Of a stretch of 64,000 nucleotides of DNA, positions 48,912 through 58,717 are shown piece after piece. Below the pieces are notes generated by a model. The model had not been told where the DNA came from and did no database searches. It worked only from the letters and a program-made list of their open reading frames with translations. The DNA is from Anaerocolumna sedimenticola (GTDB lineage: Bacteria; Bacillota; Clostridia; Lachnospirales; Lachnospiraceae): contig NZ_CP048000.1 in assembly GCF_009931695.1 (NCBI RefSeq), positions 3,861,501-3,925,500 on the forward strand. The letters run 5' to 3'. The position numbers and the translations under genes are program-made. Position 1 is the stretch's first letter; each line of letters opens with the position of its first letter.

Positions 48912-49382
48912 TTAATCCGTCAAATCAAAAAAGGCAGCATTTGTATATTCTCTTAACTGTTCCGGATTAATAATAATCTGGCAGCCCCGGACTCCGGCGC
49001 TAACTGTTATTTCATCAAAAAGGATTGCTGTTTCATCAATAAAAGTAGGATATTTTTTCTTCATACCAACAGGAGAACATCCGCCCCTTATATATCCGGT
49101 AAGCCCTAATAAATCCTTAACATGAATCATCTCGATTTTTTTATCACCTACGGCTGCGGCAGCTTTCTTTAGATTCAATTCGGCATTTACCGGTAAGCAG
49201 AATACAAGGATTCCTTTTTTCTCTCCTTTTGCCACTAATGTTTTAAAAACCTGTTCTGTCGGATAACCGATTTGTTTTGCTACATGTTCCCCTGAAAGAT
49301 CATTTTCATCTACTTCATACTCCAATGTTTTATAACTGATCTTTGCCTGATCGAACAAACGCATGACATTTGTCTTTATCAT
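48912..49382 (-). CDS. ybaK: Cys-tRNA(Pro)/Cys-tRNA deacylase YbaK
   Basis: Hydrolyses Cys wrongly attached to tRNA-Pro. The 156 residues show the family's ISYKTLEYEVDENDLSGEHV, QVFKTLVAKGEKKGILVF, LKKAAAAVGDKKIEMI, and TGYIRGGCSPVGMKKKYPTF with the GxxSP motif around the functional Lys/Gly residues. Normal length. It lies after rng in the same direction, separated by a short repeat copy. Confidence 0.93.
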   Translation of the reverse strand: MIKTNVMRLFDQAKISYKTLEYEVDENDLSGEHVAKQIGYPTEQVFKTLVAKGEKKGILVFCLPVNAELNLKKAAAAVGDKKIEMIHVKDLLGLTGYIRGGCSPVGMKKKYPTFIDETAILFDEITVSAGVRGCQIIINPEQLREYTNAAFFDLTD

Positions 49383-49416
49383 ATGGTATCACTATCCTTA
49401 CTATTTCTTATTTATT

Positions 49417-49462
49417 AGGTAATTGAAACAGCATAATTGTGCTTAAAGGTTTCGCAATTAGC
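49417..49462. repeat. MITE-like repeat, copy 4 (ends only)
   Basis: Only the two ends remain: AGGTAATTG-AAAC on the left and GGTTTCGCAATTAGC on the right, joined by about 18 bases. It lies 9 bp after the rng stop (49471), the same placement as at obg and yqeK. Confidence 0.7.
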
Positions 49463-49470
49463 TGTCTTTT

Positions 49471-50651
49471 TTATAATTGCTCATACAGAGGTTTTCTTAC
49501 CTTCTTTCTGGTTACCTCCACCAGATTAAGAGCTGTCATATCAACCAATGTAGTTTTAATTGGATCGCTTTTAAATAATTCTTCCAATTCATTCATCAAG
49601 CGGTTTTTATATTCCTGTTCATCCATATCGATAAAATCAATTATAATAATCCCGGATAAATTCCGAAGTCTGATTTGTTTGGCAATTTCTATGGCAGCCT
49701 CCATATTTATCTTATAAAAAGTATCCTGTGCTTTCTTTTTACCACTGATTGCCTTGCCCGTATTCACATCAATTACGGTTAAAGCCTCAGTAGGTTGTAT
49801 GATAATCGTTCCTCCTGACTTTAACCAGACTTTTTCCCGTAATGCGTTATCGAGTTTTGTACGGATACCATAAAGATTACCAAGGGTAATTAATTTATCT
49901 TCATATAATTTAAGTTTTGGTAGATCTTCTTTTTGATAACTTTTTAAATAGGAATAAATATTTCATATAAATCCGGTTCATCCGTTTGTATTTCGTTGAT
50001 TTTATCTGCAAACCCATCACGGATATCACAGATAAACCCTGGAGGTGTCTCATAGATAAGAGAAAAAGTTGTTTTATGAACACCAAATTCTTTTATTTCT
50101 TCATATTGCCTGATTAGTTCCGTTACTTCTTCCTGTATCCGTTCTGCAGGTTTATTTACTGCATTTGTCCTGATGATAAAACCGTAGGTTTCCTGTTTAA
50201 ATGGTTTCATAATTTCTTTTAAACGTTTCCGTTCGTTTTCATCATTAATCTTTGAAGATACCCCCAAAGTAGATTTACCATGGATTAAAACAACATATTT
50301 TCCTGTAAAATTTAGATTCGTTGTAACAACCGGTGCTTTGGTTTTCACATCTTCCTTGGATATCTGTACAAGTATTTCGTCCCCAATTACAATTCGGTCC
50401 GTTTTCTTTGGTTTCACGTAGATAGGTCCGGGGTTTTCTTCTATTGCTAAATAACACATTTTGCCGCCCGTTATTTCCACAAAGGCTGCATTTATATTTT
50501 TTACGATATTCTTTACTTTACCGATATAGATATTACCCAAAATACTTTGTTTATCCGCTTTATCCAGATTTACCTGAAGCATGTCATTTTCCGCAAACAC
50601 TGCGGATACAATATGATTATCCAGTTTTGTAATGATTAATTTATGATTCAT
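49471..50651 (-). CDS. rng: ribonuclease E/G family protein, frameshifted
   Basis: An endoribonuclease for rRNA/mRNA processing. S1 domain (SILGNIYIGKVKNIVKNINA), then the RNase E/G core with the two magnesium aspartates in LTVIDVNTGKAISG and IIIIDFIDMDE. The frame breaks at about 49950: PDLYEIFIPI-stop against PDLYEIFIPYLKSYQKEDLP when one base is added (CCTATTT to CCTTATTT). The restored length of about 394 residues is short but usual for clostridial RNase G. It overlaps the TIGR03936 gene by 11 bp. Confidence 0.9.
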
Positions 50652-51432
50652 GGTAACTCCCGAAACGATCTAATGGAATAAGTTTTCTGTTAATTTCATC
50701 ACCAAGATCCGCATATACTTCTAACCGGTGGACCTGAAATGCAAATGGTTTAAATTCCACTCCTGTATATTGGCAAAATGCTTCCATCACCAACTCCGGT
50801 TTCAGATTATTCACACTACCGGTTGCCAGCTGCATATATACTTTAATTCCGTTCTCATAAGTTTCAGCGACGGTTTGTATATTTTTTGTTTCGGATACGG
50901 AACCTTTACTTTCCAGAAATTTATCCTCTTCAAAAGCTATATGATAGATCATTGGTTTAATATCAACTATATTTTCACTCTTTTTTGATTTTTTGGTAAT
51001 GGTAATATTCTCTTGCTTAAAAAACGCCGTAAAATTCTGTTCAAATACTGCCTTATCCATAAAATCATAATCATCTTTTAAGGAGAGCAGATAATCCGCT
51101 CCTGCAACGATGGACATGGCATTTTTACTATTGTCCGGTAAAATTTTAAAATCCACAATCCGGATATATTCATTCATAACATCATTTATTTTCTGTATCA
51201 TCTGATCAGGAGCTTCACAGGATATCATGGACACATCCAGATATTCTCCGTCGCTGGTTAAACCGACACCTAAAGGGGCCGCAAAAGACATTAATTGATG
51301 GGGGCTGTAACCCTGGGAATATTCCACGTCTAATTCTGCTCTGCGAAAAGCTTTTTGGAAATAACGCATAACATCCAGATGACCGATAAATTTTAAAGGA
51401 CCTGATTTACTAAACTTTATACGAACTTTCAT
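50641..51432 (-). CDS. TIGR03936 family radical-SAM-associated protein (DUF2344)
   Basis: A 263-residue protein with the family start (KVRIKFSKSGPLKFIGHLDV; MRYFQKAFRRAELDVEYSQG; SPHQLMSFAAPLGVGLTSDG). In Clostridia it is encoded between a TIGR03960 radical SAM protein and RNase G, as here; in some species the two are fused. Its start overlaps the TIGR03960 stop (TAATG) and its end overlaps rng. Function unproven; RNA or ribosome modification is a reasonable guess from the neighbours. Confidence 0.92.
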   Translation of the reverse strand: MKVRIKFSKSGPLKFIGHLDVMRYFQKAFRRAELDVEYSQGYSPHQLMSFAAPLGVGLTSDGEYLDVSMISCEAPDQMIQKINDVMNEYIRIVDFKILPDNSKNAMSIVAGADYLLSLKDDYDFMDKAVFEQNFTAFFKQENITITKKSKKSENIVDIKPMIYHIAFEEDKFLESKGSVSETKNIQTVAETYENGIKVYMQLATGSVNNLKPELVMEAFCQYTGVEFKPFAFQVHRLEVYADLGDEINRKLIPLDRFGSYHES

Positions 51433-53312
51433 TATACAGTAACCTCCTGTCCTTTTTCTTCATAACAGACTCCGCCGTTAAATACCTTAGCACCGCAGTC
51501 AGCGCAAGCTCTTCTGCAGTTTGGCGTTACCTTTTCATGAATTCCTCTGTTGTATTCCCGCCATAAAAATTCCTTTGTAACACCTACATCAATAAAATCC
51601 CAAGGCAAGTTTTCCTCTTTCACTCTTTCCCTGCTGGTATAAAAAGGAATATCTATATTATTTTCTTCAAATGCTTTTATCCAAACATCATATTTAAAAT
51701 ACTCTGACCAGGAATCATAGAGGCAGCCTGCTTTATAAGCATCAAAGATAACTTTACTTAACTTACGGTCACCTCTTGCAAATACTCCTTCTAAAATACT
51801 CACTTCTGCCTCATGCCAATTATACTTTATGCTTTTACGGTTTAATTGATCATTAATCTTCCCGCGTAAAAAACGCTGTTTTGCTATATATTCCTCCGGT
51901 GTATCCATTCTGGCCCATTGGAATGGGGTAAAGGGCTTAGGCACGAAATAAGAAGTACTGGCAACAATACTGACTTTACCGTTTCTCTGATCTTTAGGAA
52001 TGGTATAATATTCTCTTGCTATTTGATCGGAAAGGACAGCGATTCCCTCGATATCTTCTTCCGTTTCCGTAGGTAATCCAAGCATAAAATATAATTTCAC
52101 ACGATTCCATCCGCTTTTAAAAGCATCCATGGCACCATTTAATATATTCTCTTCTGTTAAGCCCTTATTAATAACATCGCGAAGTCTCTGGGAACCGGCT
52201 TCCGGAGCAAAGGTTAAACTGCTTTTCCTTACATCCTGTACTTTGCTCATAACATCTAATGCAAAAGCATCAATACGAAGAGAGGGTAAGGAAATGTTAA
52301 CGCCTTTCGAACTGAATTCCTCAATCAAATAGTATACTAATTCCTGAAGGGCAGAATAATCGCTTGAACTTAACGAACTCAAGGAAATCTCTTCATGTCC
52401 GGTAGCTTTTAACATCTGATAAGCATAGTCTTTTAAAAATGCCACATCCCGCTCCCTTATGGGTCTGTAGATCATACCTGCCTGGCAGAAACGGCATCCG
52501 CGGATGCAGCCTCTTTGGATCTCTAATACAACCCTGTCCTGAGTAACTTTTATATAAGGTACCAAAGGTTTTTTCGGATAAAAAGTATCACTCAAACTCA
52601 TTTCAACCTGTTTGCGGATTTTATCCATGGCATGTCCATTTGTTTTATAAAACGTTTTAATCGTATTATCTTTGTTATATTCCACTTCATAAAATGACGG
52701 AACATATATGCCTTCAATTTTTGCAACTTTCTCCAGGTAATCCTTTCGGCTGCCGCCATTTTTCTTATTTTCCTTATAAGCATCTAATATCTGGTCATAA
52801 ACGGTTTCACCCTCACCGATATAAAAGAAATCAAAGAAATCGGCAATCGGTTCCGGATTATAGGTGCACGGTCCTCCGCCTAATATAATGGGGTCATCCT
52901 CACCCCTGTCTTTGGCATAGATAGGAATCTGAGACAATTCAAGTATCTGCAGAATATTTGTATAACACATTTCATATTGTAAGGTAATCCCTAAAAAGTC
53001 AAAATTTTTAATGGGATCCTGTGATTCTAAAGCAAACAACGGAATCTGTTTTTCCCTTAATATTTTATCTAAATCAACCCAGGGAGAATATACTCTTTCG
53101 CAATACGTATCTTCTCTTCGGTTAAACATATCGTATAATATCTGAATTCCAAGATGGGACATACCTATTTCATATACATCCGGAAAACACATACAAAATC
53201 GTATATCTATCTTATCCAAATCTTTTTGAACCATATTGATCTCATTACCGATATATCTGGCAGGCTTATCAACGGTTAATAAGATTTCATCGGATAGTGC
53301 TAATTTTTTCAT
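51432..53312 (-). CDS. TIGR03960 family B12-binding-like radical SAM protein
   Basis: A radical SAM enzyme of 626 residues. The N-terminal Rossmann/B12-binding-like part (MCFPDVYEIGMSHLGIQILY; ILGGGPCTYNPEPIADFFDF) is followed by the cluster motif CIRGCRFCQAG (Cys-x3-Cys-x2-Cys) and a SAM barrel (YFMLGLPTETEEDIEGIAVL). A C-terminal Cys-rich end (CRRACADCGAKVFNGGVC) is present. I start at ATG 53312, behind TGGAGGT; the ATG at 53324 would lie inside the ribosome site. A structured 5' leader precedes it. Confidence 0.93.
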   Translation of the reverse strand: MKKLALSDEILLTVDKPARYIGNEINMVQKDLDKIDIRFCMCFPDVYEIGMSHLGIQILYDMFNRREDTYCERVYSPWVDLDKILREKQIPLFALESQDPIKNFDFLGITLQYEMCYTNILQILELSQIPIYAKDRGEDDPIILGGGPCTYNPEPIADFFDFFYIGEGETVYDQILDAYKENKKNGGSRKDYLEKVAKIEGIYVPSFYEVEYNKDNTIKTFYKTNGHAMDKIRKQVEMSLSDTFYPKKPLVPYIKVTQDRVVLEIQRGCIRGCRFCQAGMIYRPIRERDVAFLKDYAYQMLKATGHEEISLSSLSSSDYSALQELVYYLIEEFSSKGVNISLPSLRIDAFALDVMSKVQDVRKSSLTFAPEAGSQRLRDVINKGLTEENILNGAMDAFKSGWNRVKLYFMLGLPTETEEDIEGIAVLSDQIAREYYTIPKDQRNGKVSIVASTSYFVPKPFTPFQWARMDTPEEYIAKQRFLRGKINDQLNRKSIKYNWHEAEVSILEGVFARGDRKLSKVIFDAYKAGCLYDSWSEYFKYDVWIKAFEENNIDIPFYTSRERVKEENLPWDFIDVGVTKEFLWREYNRGIHEKVTPNCRRACADCGAKVFNGGVCYEEKGQEVTV

Positions 53313-53327
53313 TTTTACCTCCATTCC

Positions 53328-53414
53328 TGCGCAAGTTTTATGCGCCTTTGAAATTTGCTCCGAGAATTACGCCGGTACAAATTTCTGAGGTTGAAAGTGA
53401 ATTTCTTTCAACCT
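53328..53414 (-). promoter_or_regulatory. structured 5' leader with three hairpins before the TIGR03960 operon
   Basis: On the minus strand, in order: AGGTTGAAAG/CTTTCAACCT (53414-53388), GAAATTTG/CAAATTTC with loop TACCGGCGTAATTCTCGGAG (53385-53350), and TGCGC/GCGCA (53346-53328) ending 6 bases from the ribosome site. All stems are perfect. I do not recognise a known riboswitch class. Confidence 0.55.
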
Positions 53415-53431
53415 TTGTAGCCAATCCTTAG

Positions 53432-53478
53432 AAAAACACATTGGTTAACATAATATAATTATGTAAATCAATGTGTTT
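53432..53478 (-). terminator. terminator of the 141-residue protein gene
   Basis: AAACACATTG (53434-53443) pairs with CAATGTGTTT (53469-53478), with inner pairing ACATAAT/ATTATGT. It ends in TTTTC. Confidence 0.75.
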
Positions 53479-53560
53479 GGAACAGCAATGACTGAATAGT
53501 CACCATTATTTATTATTATAACTTATAATCAGAAAAAATACAATTTATAAATAAGTTCGT

Positions 53561-53986
53561 TTATTCCTCTGTCTTTACGAACTGTTTGAATAAAGAAACA
53601 AAATAATCTTCTGCCTGTTCAATACTTTGATTGGAGGTAACCATATCCTTTATGTATTTTGTGTTAAATGTATTTACTTTAAGATCAAATTGATCAAATA
53701 TAAAAACTGCTAAAAACAGAATCAAAGCACAAATGGTACGGATTAATAAGGATTTTAAATTTACATTTGACATATTAAATCCGGATTCACTAAGGTTATA
53801 TCTGTTCATTGAATCAGCCTGGTCCCAGGTTCTGAATTTTTCTGAATTCACATATCCCTTGTTCTTATTTGTTCCATGGTTTTTTGCATTACTGCTGTTA
53901 TAACCTACATTTCTGTTACAACTCTCTCTTGCCATTCTTATATATTCATCCCTGGATAGAGCTCTCATATGCTCTTGATTGTCCAT
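53561..53986 (-). CDS. hypothetical 141-residue single-pass membrane protein
   Basis: The N-terminal 80 residues are polar and Asn-rich (CNRNVGYNSSNAKNHGTNKN) and end near one membrane segment (residues about 82-98, LLIRTICALILFLAVFIF); about 40 residues follow outside. I recognise no family. ATG follows TAGGAGG. Its place just upstream of the radical SAM operon, but with its own terminator, suggests an independent unit. Confidence 0.75.
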   Translation of the reverse strand: MDNQEHMRALSRDEYIRMARESCNRNVGYNSSNAKNHGTNKNKGYVNSEKFRTWDQADSMNRYNLSESGFNMSNVNLKSLLIRTICALILFLAVFIFDQFDLKVNTFNTKYIKDMVTSNQSIEQAEDYFVSLFKQFVKTEE

Positions 53987-54187
53987 ATTTATCCTCCTAT
54001 CATTATTTTCGCAGGCACCAACTGCAAAGCTGTGCTGATATAGTACTTTTATATTTTTCTCATACTAAAATATATTCGGGACTTGTTCAAATATATGTCT
54101 ACCATAGTTAATAATTTTATCTTCCTGTTTGATTCGTCAATAAGATTTGAGTGTGAAAAGAAAAAGTTTTGTTTTCTAAGTGAATTC

Positions 54188-54216
54188 TTGATAAATTATC
54201 CCAGTTCTGGTATAGT
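54188..54216 (+). promoter_or_regulatory. folT promoter
   Basis: TTGATA (54188-54193) and TATAGT (54211-54216) are 17 bases apart. Transcription would begin a few bases before the THF riboswitch. Confidence 0.65.
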
Positions 54217-54237
54217 TAATAAGTCAAAAAATACTGA

Positions 54238-54335
54238 TAGCAGAGTAGGATTTTGTGCGTTAAGTGTCACCGGAACGGGGAGTTGTCCGATGAACGAAAA
54301 GTTATCTTGCGGTACAGAATTCGCATCCCGCTGCT
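54238..54335 (+). promoter_or_regulatory. tetrahydrofolate (THF) riboswitch
   Basis: The aptamer parts are all present: AGAGTAGGATTTTGTG, GCGTTAAGTGTCACCGG, AACGGGGAGTTGTCCGATG, AACGAAAAGTT, TTGCGGTACAGAATTCGCA and TCCCGCTGC, in the order of the known folT THF aptamer (AGAGTAG...GCGTTAAGTGT...GCATCCGCTC). A hairpin with CTAC/GTAG arms (54334-54363) follows. It senses reduced folates and controls the folate transporter gene. Confidence 0.88.
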
Positions 54336-54377
54336 ACATGATAGGCATGATACCTTCTAGTAGTAGCAATATTTTAA

Positions 54378-54555
54378 GACATCTAATTATTAGGTAATTG
54401 CGAAACTATTTAATTTTCTGAATATACCATATAACTAATACGAATTTCAGAGCTTCAGTTGTCCGTTGGACAAGATTCAGCTCTGAAATTGTATTAGTTG
54501 TATGGTATATAGATACAATAATGGTGTTCCCAATTACCTGACATCTAATTATTAG
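54378..54555. repeat. MITE-like palindromic repeat, copy 5 (complete) with 16-bp target duplication
   Basis: The element (54394-54539) begins GTAATTGCGAAAC and ends GTTCCCAATTACCT and is one long imperfect palindrome with centre TTGTCC-gtt-GGACAA. It is flanked on both sides by the identical 16 bases GACATCTAATTATTAG (54378-54393 and 54540-54555), as expected of a target-site duplication. It lies between the THF aptamer and the folT ribosome site. Confidence 0.93.
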
Positions 54556-54570
54556 AAAAGGAGGTATACT

Positions 54571-55128
54571 ATGCAAAAATTAATTTATTCTTTAAAAGAA
54601 TCTGCAAAAGAATTGCGGAAAGTACATAATTTGGCTATAACAGCCATGCTTGCGGCATTAAATACGGTAATCGGTTTTTTTACCATTACAATCGGTGAAT
54701 TTATTAAAATCGGTTTTTCCTTCCTCACCATAGGTATTGCCGGTATGCTTTATGGACCAGTTATAGCCGGTATATTAGGTGGTACTTGTGATGTCTTAAA
54801 TTACCTGATAAAACCGACCGGTCCTTTTTTTCCGGGTTTCACCTTAAGTTCAATACTATCCGGTTTCATTTATGGTTTGTATCTTTATAAAAAACCAATC
54901 AGTATCCGCAGAGTTTTTTTTGCTAAATTAACGGTTGTTATTTTTGTTGACTTAATTCTTACAACTACATGGCTATCCATTTTATATGGTAAAGCATTTA
55001 TCATTTTGCTGCCTATGCGTCTCTTAAAAGCAATCATTATGCTCCCCATCGATACCGGAATCCTATATATTGTCCTGAAAAGAATCACTGCCTATGCCAG
55101 TCCTGGTGAAATCCATCAAAAACGTTGA
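54571..55128 (+). CDS. folT: folate ECF transporter S component
   Basis: The substrate-binding membrane subunit of an energy-coupling-factor transporter for folates. The 185 residues contain five to six membrane segments and the S-component N-terminus ([60 protein letters not shown]). The folate assignment rests on similarity to FolT and on the THF riboswitch upstream. ATG follows AAAAGGAGG. tyrS follows after 56 bp and may be co-transcribed. Confidence 0.9.
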   Translation: MQKLIYSLKESAKELRKVHNLAITAMLAALNTVIGFFTITIGEFIKIGFSFLTIGIAGMLYGPVIAGILGGTCDVLNYLIKPTGPFFPGFTLSSILSGFIYGLYLYKKPISIRRVFFAKLTVVIFVDLILTTTWLSILYGKAFIILLPMRLLKAIIMLPIDTGILYIVLKRITAYASPGEIHQKR

Positions 55129-55184
55129 AAAATAGAAAAATATCATTTATAATGAAAAATAACTTATTGAAGGAGGAATATAAA

Positions 55185-56417
55185 ATGTCAACCAATGTAT
55201 ATGATATTTTATTGGAACGTGGATTTATCGAGCAAACAACCCACGAACAAGAAATCAGGGAACTATTAGGGAAGGAAAAAGTTACCTTTTATATAGGTTT
55301 TGATGCAACAGCTGACAGTTTAACCGCAGGTCATTTCTTAACCGTTATGGCTATGATGCATATGCAAAAAGCAGGTCATAAGCCCATTGCTTTACTTGGA
55401 GGCGGGACAACCATGATTGGAGATCCTACCGGTAAATCCGATATGAGAACCATTATGACGAAAGAAACCATACAGCATAATGCAGATTGTTTTCACAAAC
55501 AGCTTGCCAGATTTATTGATTTTGACAATGATAATGCCATTATTGCAAATAATGCGGATTGGCTGTTAAATTTAAATTACGTAGATTTCTTAAGAGAAGT
55601 AGGTGTTCATTTTTCCGTTAATAAAATGCTTACTGCCGAATGTTATAAACAAAGAATGGAAAAAGGACTAACTTTCTTCGAATTTAATTATATGATTATG
55701 CAGTCCTATGACTTTTTAAAATTGAACCAGCTTTTCGGTTGTTCCTTACAGTTAGGCGGTAATGACCAGTGGTCCAATATTTTAGGCGGTGTTGATTTAA
55801 TCCGTAAAAAAGAACAGAAACCTGCGTTTGGATTGACCTTCAAATTACTTACCACCAGTGAGGGAATCAAGATGGGAAAAACCATGAAAGGTGCTGTGTG
55901 GTTGGATCCTAACAAAACATCACCTTATGAATTCTATCAATACTGGAGAAATATTGAAGATGTCAAGGTTGAAGAATGTCTTGGTCTTTTGACTTTCCTG
56001 CCTATGGATGAAGTCAGAAGGTTAGGAGCCTTAAAGGATGCGGAAATCAATTACGCAAAAGATGTACTTGCCTTTGAGATCACTAAAATTGTACATGGTG
56101 AAGAAGAAGCTAAAAAAGCAATGGAAGCTTCCAAAGCATTATTTAACGGTGGTATGAAATCCGAAGATATTCCTACTACCACGTACTCCGCTGAACAGTT
56201 TGCTGCAGGAATTGATTTGATTACCCTTTTAGTGGACGGTAAAATGGCTGTATCACGCTCTGATGCAAGAAGAAATATTGTTCAGGGTGGCGTTAGCGTT
56301 AATGATATTAAAATTACGGAATTTGATAAAGTATTTACAAGCAATGATTTTGACTCGGACGGATGTTTACTTGTAAGAAAAGGCAAAAAAGCATATCATT
56401 GTTTTAAAATAAATTAA
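55185..56417 (+). CDS. tyrS: tyrosine--tRNA ligase
   Basis: Charges tRNA-Tyr. The 410 residues show the class I signatures DSLTAGHFL (HIGH-type) and [11 protein letters not shown] (KMSKS-type), [33 protein letters not shown], and the C-terminal S4 domain ([19 protein letters not shown]). I start at ATG 55185, behind AAGGAGGAA; the frame opens earlier at 55125 without a good site. No T-box is seen before it, unlike thrS, so its regulation must come through the folT transcript or another promoter. Confidence 0.96.
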   Translation: MSTNVYDILLERGFIEQTTHEQEIRELLGKEKVTFYIGFDATADSLTAGHFLTVMAMMHMQKAGHKPIALLGGGTTMIGDPTGKSDMRTIMTKETIQHNADCFHKQLARFIDFDNDNAIIANNADWLLNLNYVDFLREVGVHFSVNKMLTAECYKQRMEKGLTFFEFNYMIMQSYDFLKLNQLFGCSLQLGGNDQWSNILGGVDLIRKKEQKPAFGLTFKLLTTSEGIKMGKTMKGAVWLDPNKTSPYEFYQYWRNIEDVKVEECLGLLTFLPMDEVRRLGALKDAEINYAKDVLAFEITKIVHGEEEAKKAMEASKALFNGGMKSEDIPTTTYSAEQFAAGIDLITLLVDGKMAVSRSDARRNIVQGGVSVNDIKITEFDKVFTSNDFDSDGCLLVRKGKKAYHCFKIN

Positions 56418-56437
56418 CCTGAATAGGAGTGATAAAA

Positions 56438-57460
56438 ATGCCCTGGTGTCCTAATTGTAAAGAGGAATATGTGGATGGTATAACTGTTTGTGTAGACTGC
56501 GGCACGGAATTGGTTGAAAATTTACCGGAAGAACCTACTGTTATACCTTTCATGGAAACTGAGAAAGAATTATTTGCTAAAAAATTTGTTGAATTTCTTC
56601 ATTATTCAAAAGTTGAATCTGCATCTTATGAATTTGATGAGGAAAAACAGCAATGGATCGTAACTATTGATGAAAAATCATTAAAACAGGTTACTAAACT
56701 TTATAATGCTTTTTACTCTGTGGAATCTGATAATGCACTCTCCTCTTTACAGGGAAATAATGATCAGCAGGTAAAGGAAAACGAAACTGACGCCGAATAT
56801 GAAGACGAGGAATATGAGGATGAGGAAGCTATTGATGAGGGTTTCGATGAGGAATTTGATGAATATGAAAGAATGGATGAGGAAGTTACCGTTCATAATC
56901 AGTCTGATTCGGAATATCAAACCATGTTCAGTGAAGATGAATTAAAAAATATTATGGAAAGCAGGCAGCCAAAGCCAATTGAACCTTCTACCGTTTATGT
57001 AAAAAAAGAAGAACAATATAAGGATTATAAATCTTCCGCTTCGACTTTTATTGTGGTTTCTGTTTTAGGCATTGCCGTTCTTATATTAAATGCGGTTGGA
57101 ATCATAAACATCTTTGCCGGTCCGATGCCCTATATCGTAATGGGTGCGTTATTTATTGCATTTTTATATATTGGTATTTCCTCCTATGCGAAAGCACAGA
57201 AAATAGAAAAAGAAATTGATGATGAAAATAATGTAACCCAGTCCATTAATGACTGGTTAACCCAGAATGTAACGGCCGAACAGCTGGATGCTCTAACCGA
57301 TCCCAGTGAAACGGCAGAAATCCGTTTCTTCCATAAACTTGAGAAAATGAAAGAAATGATTACTGCCCAATTCGGTGAAATGAATGAATCCTATTTAGAT
57401 CTTTTGGTTGAGGAATATTACAATAATCATTTTGAGACAAATCAGGAGCCGGAAGAATAA
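56438..57460 (+). CDS. zinc-ribbon, acidic-linker membrane protein
   Basis: A 340-residue protein: an N-terminal zinc ribbon (MPWCPNCKEEYVDGITVCVD, then CGTELVENLPE; Cys-x2-Cys twice), a small alpha/beta domain, a very acidic linker (YEDEEYEDEEAIDEG), two membrane segments near residues 207-253, and a charged helical C-terminus. The start is ATG 56438, behind AGGAG. It follows tyrS by 20 bp and has its own strong terminator. I know of no function for this architecture; a DUF2007-like role of the N-terminal domain is possible. Confidence 0.75.
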   Translation: MPWCPNCKEEYVDGITVCVDCGTELVENLPEEPTVIPFMETEKELFAKKFVEFLHYSKVESASYEFDEEKQQWIVTIDEKSLKQVTKLYNAFYSVESDNALSSLQGNNDQQVKENETDAEYEDEEYEDEEAIDEGFDEEFDEYERMDEEVTVHNQSDSEYQTMFSEDELKNIMESRQPKPIEPSTVYVKKEEQYKDYKSSASTFIVVSVLGIAVLILNAVGIINIFAGPMPYIVMGALFIAFLYIGISSYAKAQKIEKEIDDENNVTQSINDWLTQNVTAEQLDALTDPSETAEIRFFHKLEKMKEMITAQFGEMNESYLDLLVEEYYNNHFETNQEPEE

Positions 57461-57521
57461 TCTTCAATTGGCAGGGTATAATATTGCTCTGTGTTAAGTA
57501 CAGGAAAGACCATAATGATAA

Positions 57522-57565
57522 ATAAGCCGCATATGGTAAGCATAACCATATGCGGCTTATCTTTT
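57522..57565 (+). terminator. terminator of the folT-tyrS-zinc-ribbon unit
   Basis: ATAAGCCGCATATGGT (57522-57537) pairs perfectly with ACCATATGCGGCTTAT (57545-57560), followed by CTTTTA. Confidence 0.9.
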
Positions 57566-57622
57566 ATACAATCCTGACTGAGTAACCATTTATACTTCTA
57601 TCAACCTGTTAAAAGTCTTAAT

Positions 57623-58656
57623 TCATACAATATCCGGATTCTTAGATAGAATACTCTCCGTTACCTCCCATAGATCTGGCAGGAATTTTATGACCTCATC
57701 TGCTCGTCTGATAAAATCTTCATTGGAATTAAAACCAAGGTCCGACATAATGTTTTTAAAAGCAGGAAGATATAATTGCTGCTTAAGAGGTGCATCTGCC
57801 TCAAAAATTTTATGGCATCGTGCAAAAGTAGCGACAATCCAGAAGATTGCTTCATGATGGTGGCCCGATTTAATCAGTTCTGTACTTCCCTCTATCGCAA
57901 TTGGTTTTGCAAAAGGTGTAATATCCGTACTAAATAAAAAAGGTGTTTTAGCTACAGATGCTGCGGCATCAAACGTTTCTGCCAAAGCTTTTAAGTGTTC
58001 TTCAATCCGGCTGGGAGTCATATGAGTACAGCCAAGTAAATTCAAAAGTTTTGGATAAAATTCAGCATAACCATATTCGAAAAGCATATCCTTTACGGCT
58101 AAATAACGCCGGCGTACGGTTGGGTTACGCAGTGCAGCTAAAAGCAATACATGTGTGGTTATTCCTGTTGGAAAAAGCCAGGCCAATACCAAATCAGGAT
58201 AAGGTACAGAGATATTAATATGTTTTAATGAATTCTCTATGTTATTACAAACATTCTCACAGCGGAGTCGTACCCATTTTTTCTCCGGGAATTGTTTAGC
58301 TGCCTCTGACTGAAGTTTATGTAAACAGCCGGTTGCATCACTGATGATTGTATTTTTCCGTAAGCTGTTTGCCAAATGATGTGATATCAATACTTGCTCT
58401 ATATTTGATATCTGATTCCAGGATAAATAAGTAACCTCCAACATGACATCACGATAGATAAACTTTCCAAGCTTATTTGGTGTTTCATCCGTTGAAATCA
58501 CAATCATGATGTCAATATCAGAATATGCGGATAACTCTGCATTATCAGGTATATCTGTTATTGAGCCGGCAAAATATGCTCCCAGAAACCCCCTGCCTTA
58601 CTGCCATGCTGCTTAACCCATTCAACGGCTGTTTTTTTAGCCAATCCTACTATCAT
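57623..58656 (-). CDS. nucleotidyltransferase-domain protein, frameshifted
   Basis: The N-terminal part, restored by one base at about 58585, reads GGFLGAYFAGSITDIPDN and then AELSAYSDIDIMIVIS: the GS...DxD motif of pol-beta-type nucleotidyltransferases. Without the base the frame ends FWEHILPAQ-stop. The following 290 residues (from 58507) are a helical substrate domain (WVRLRCENVCNNIENSLKHI). The restored length is about 344 residues. Related proteins transfer AMP to small molecules, including antibiotics, or serve as antitoxins; the function here is open. ATG 58656 follows GGGAGG. Confidence 0.78.
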
Positions 58657-58717
58657 TATACTTCCCTCCCCCTTATTTATAACATTAGGTTTAGCGAATA
58701 TTAACCAGATTAATTAT

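Noticed and set aside
54083-54397. A 104-codon plus-strand frame upstream of folT
   Set aside because: It runs through the folT promoter and the THF aptamer, which explain the sequence better.
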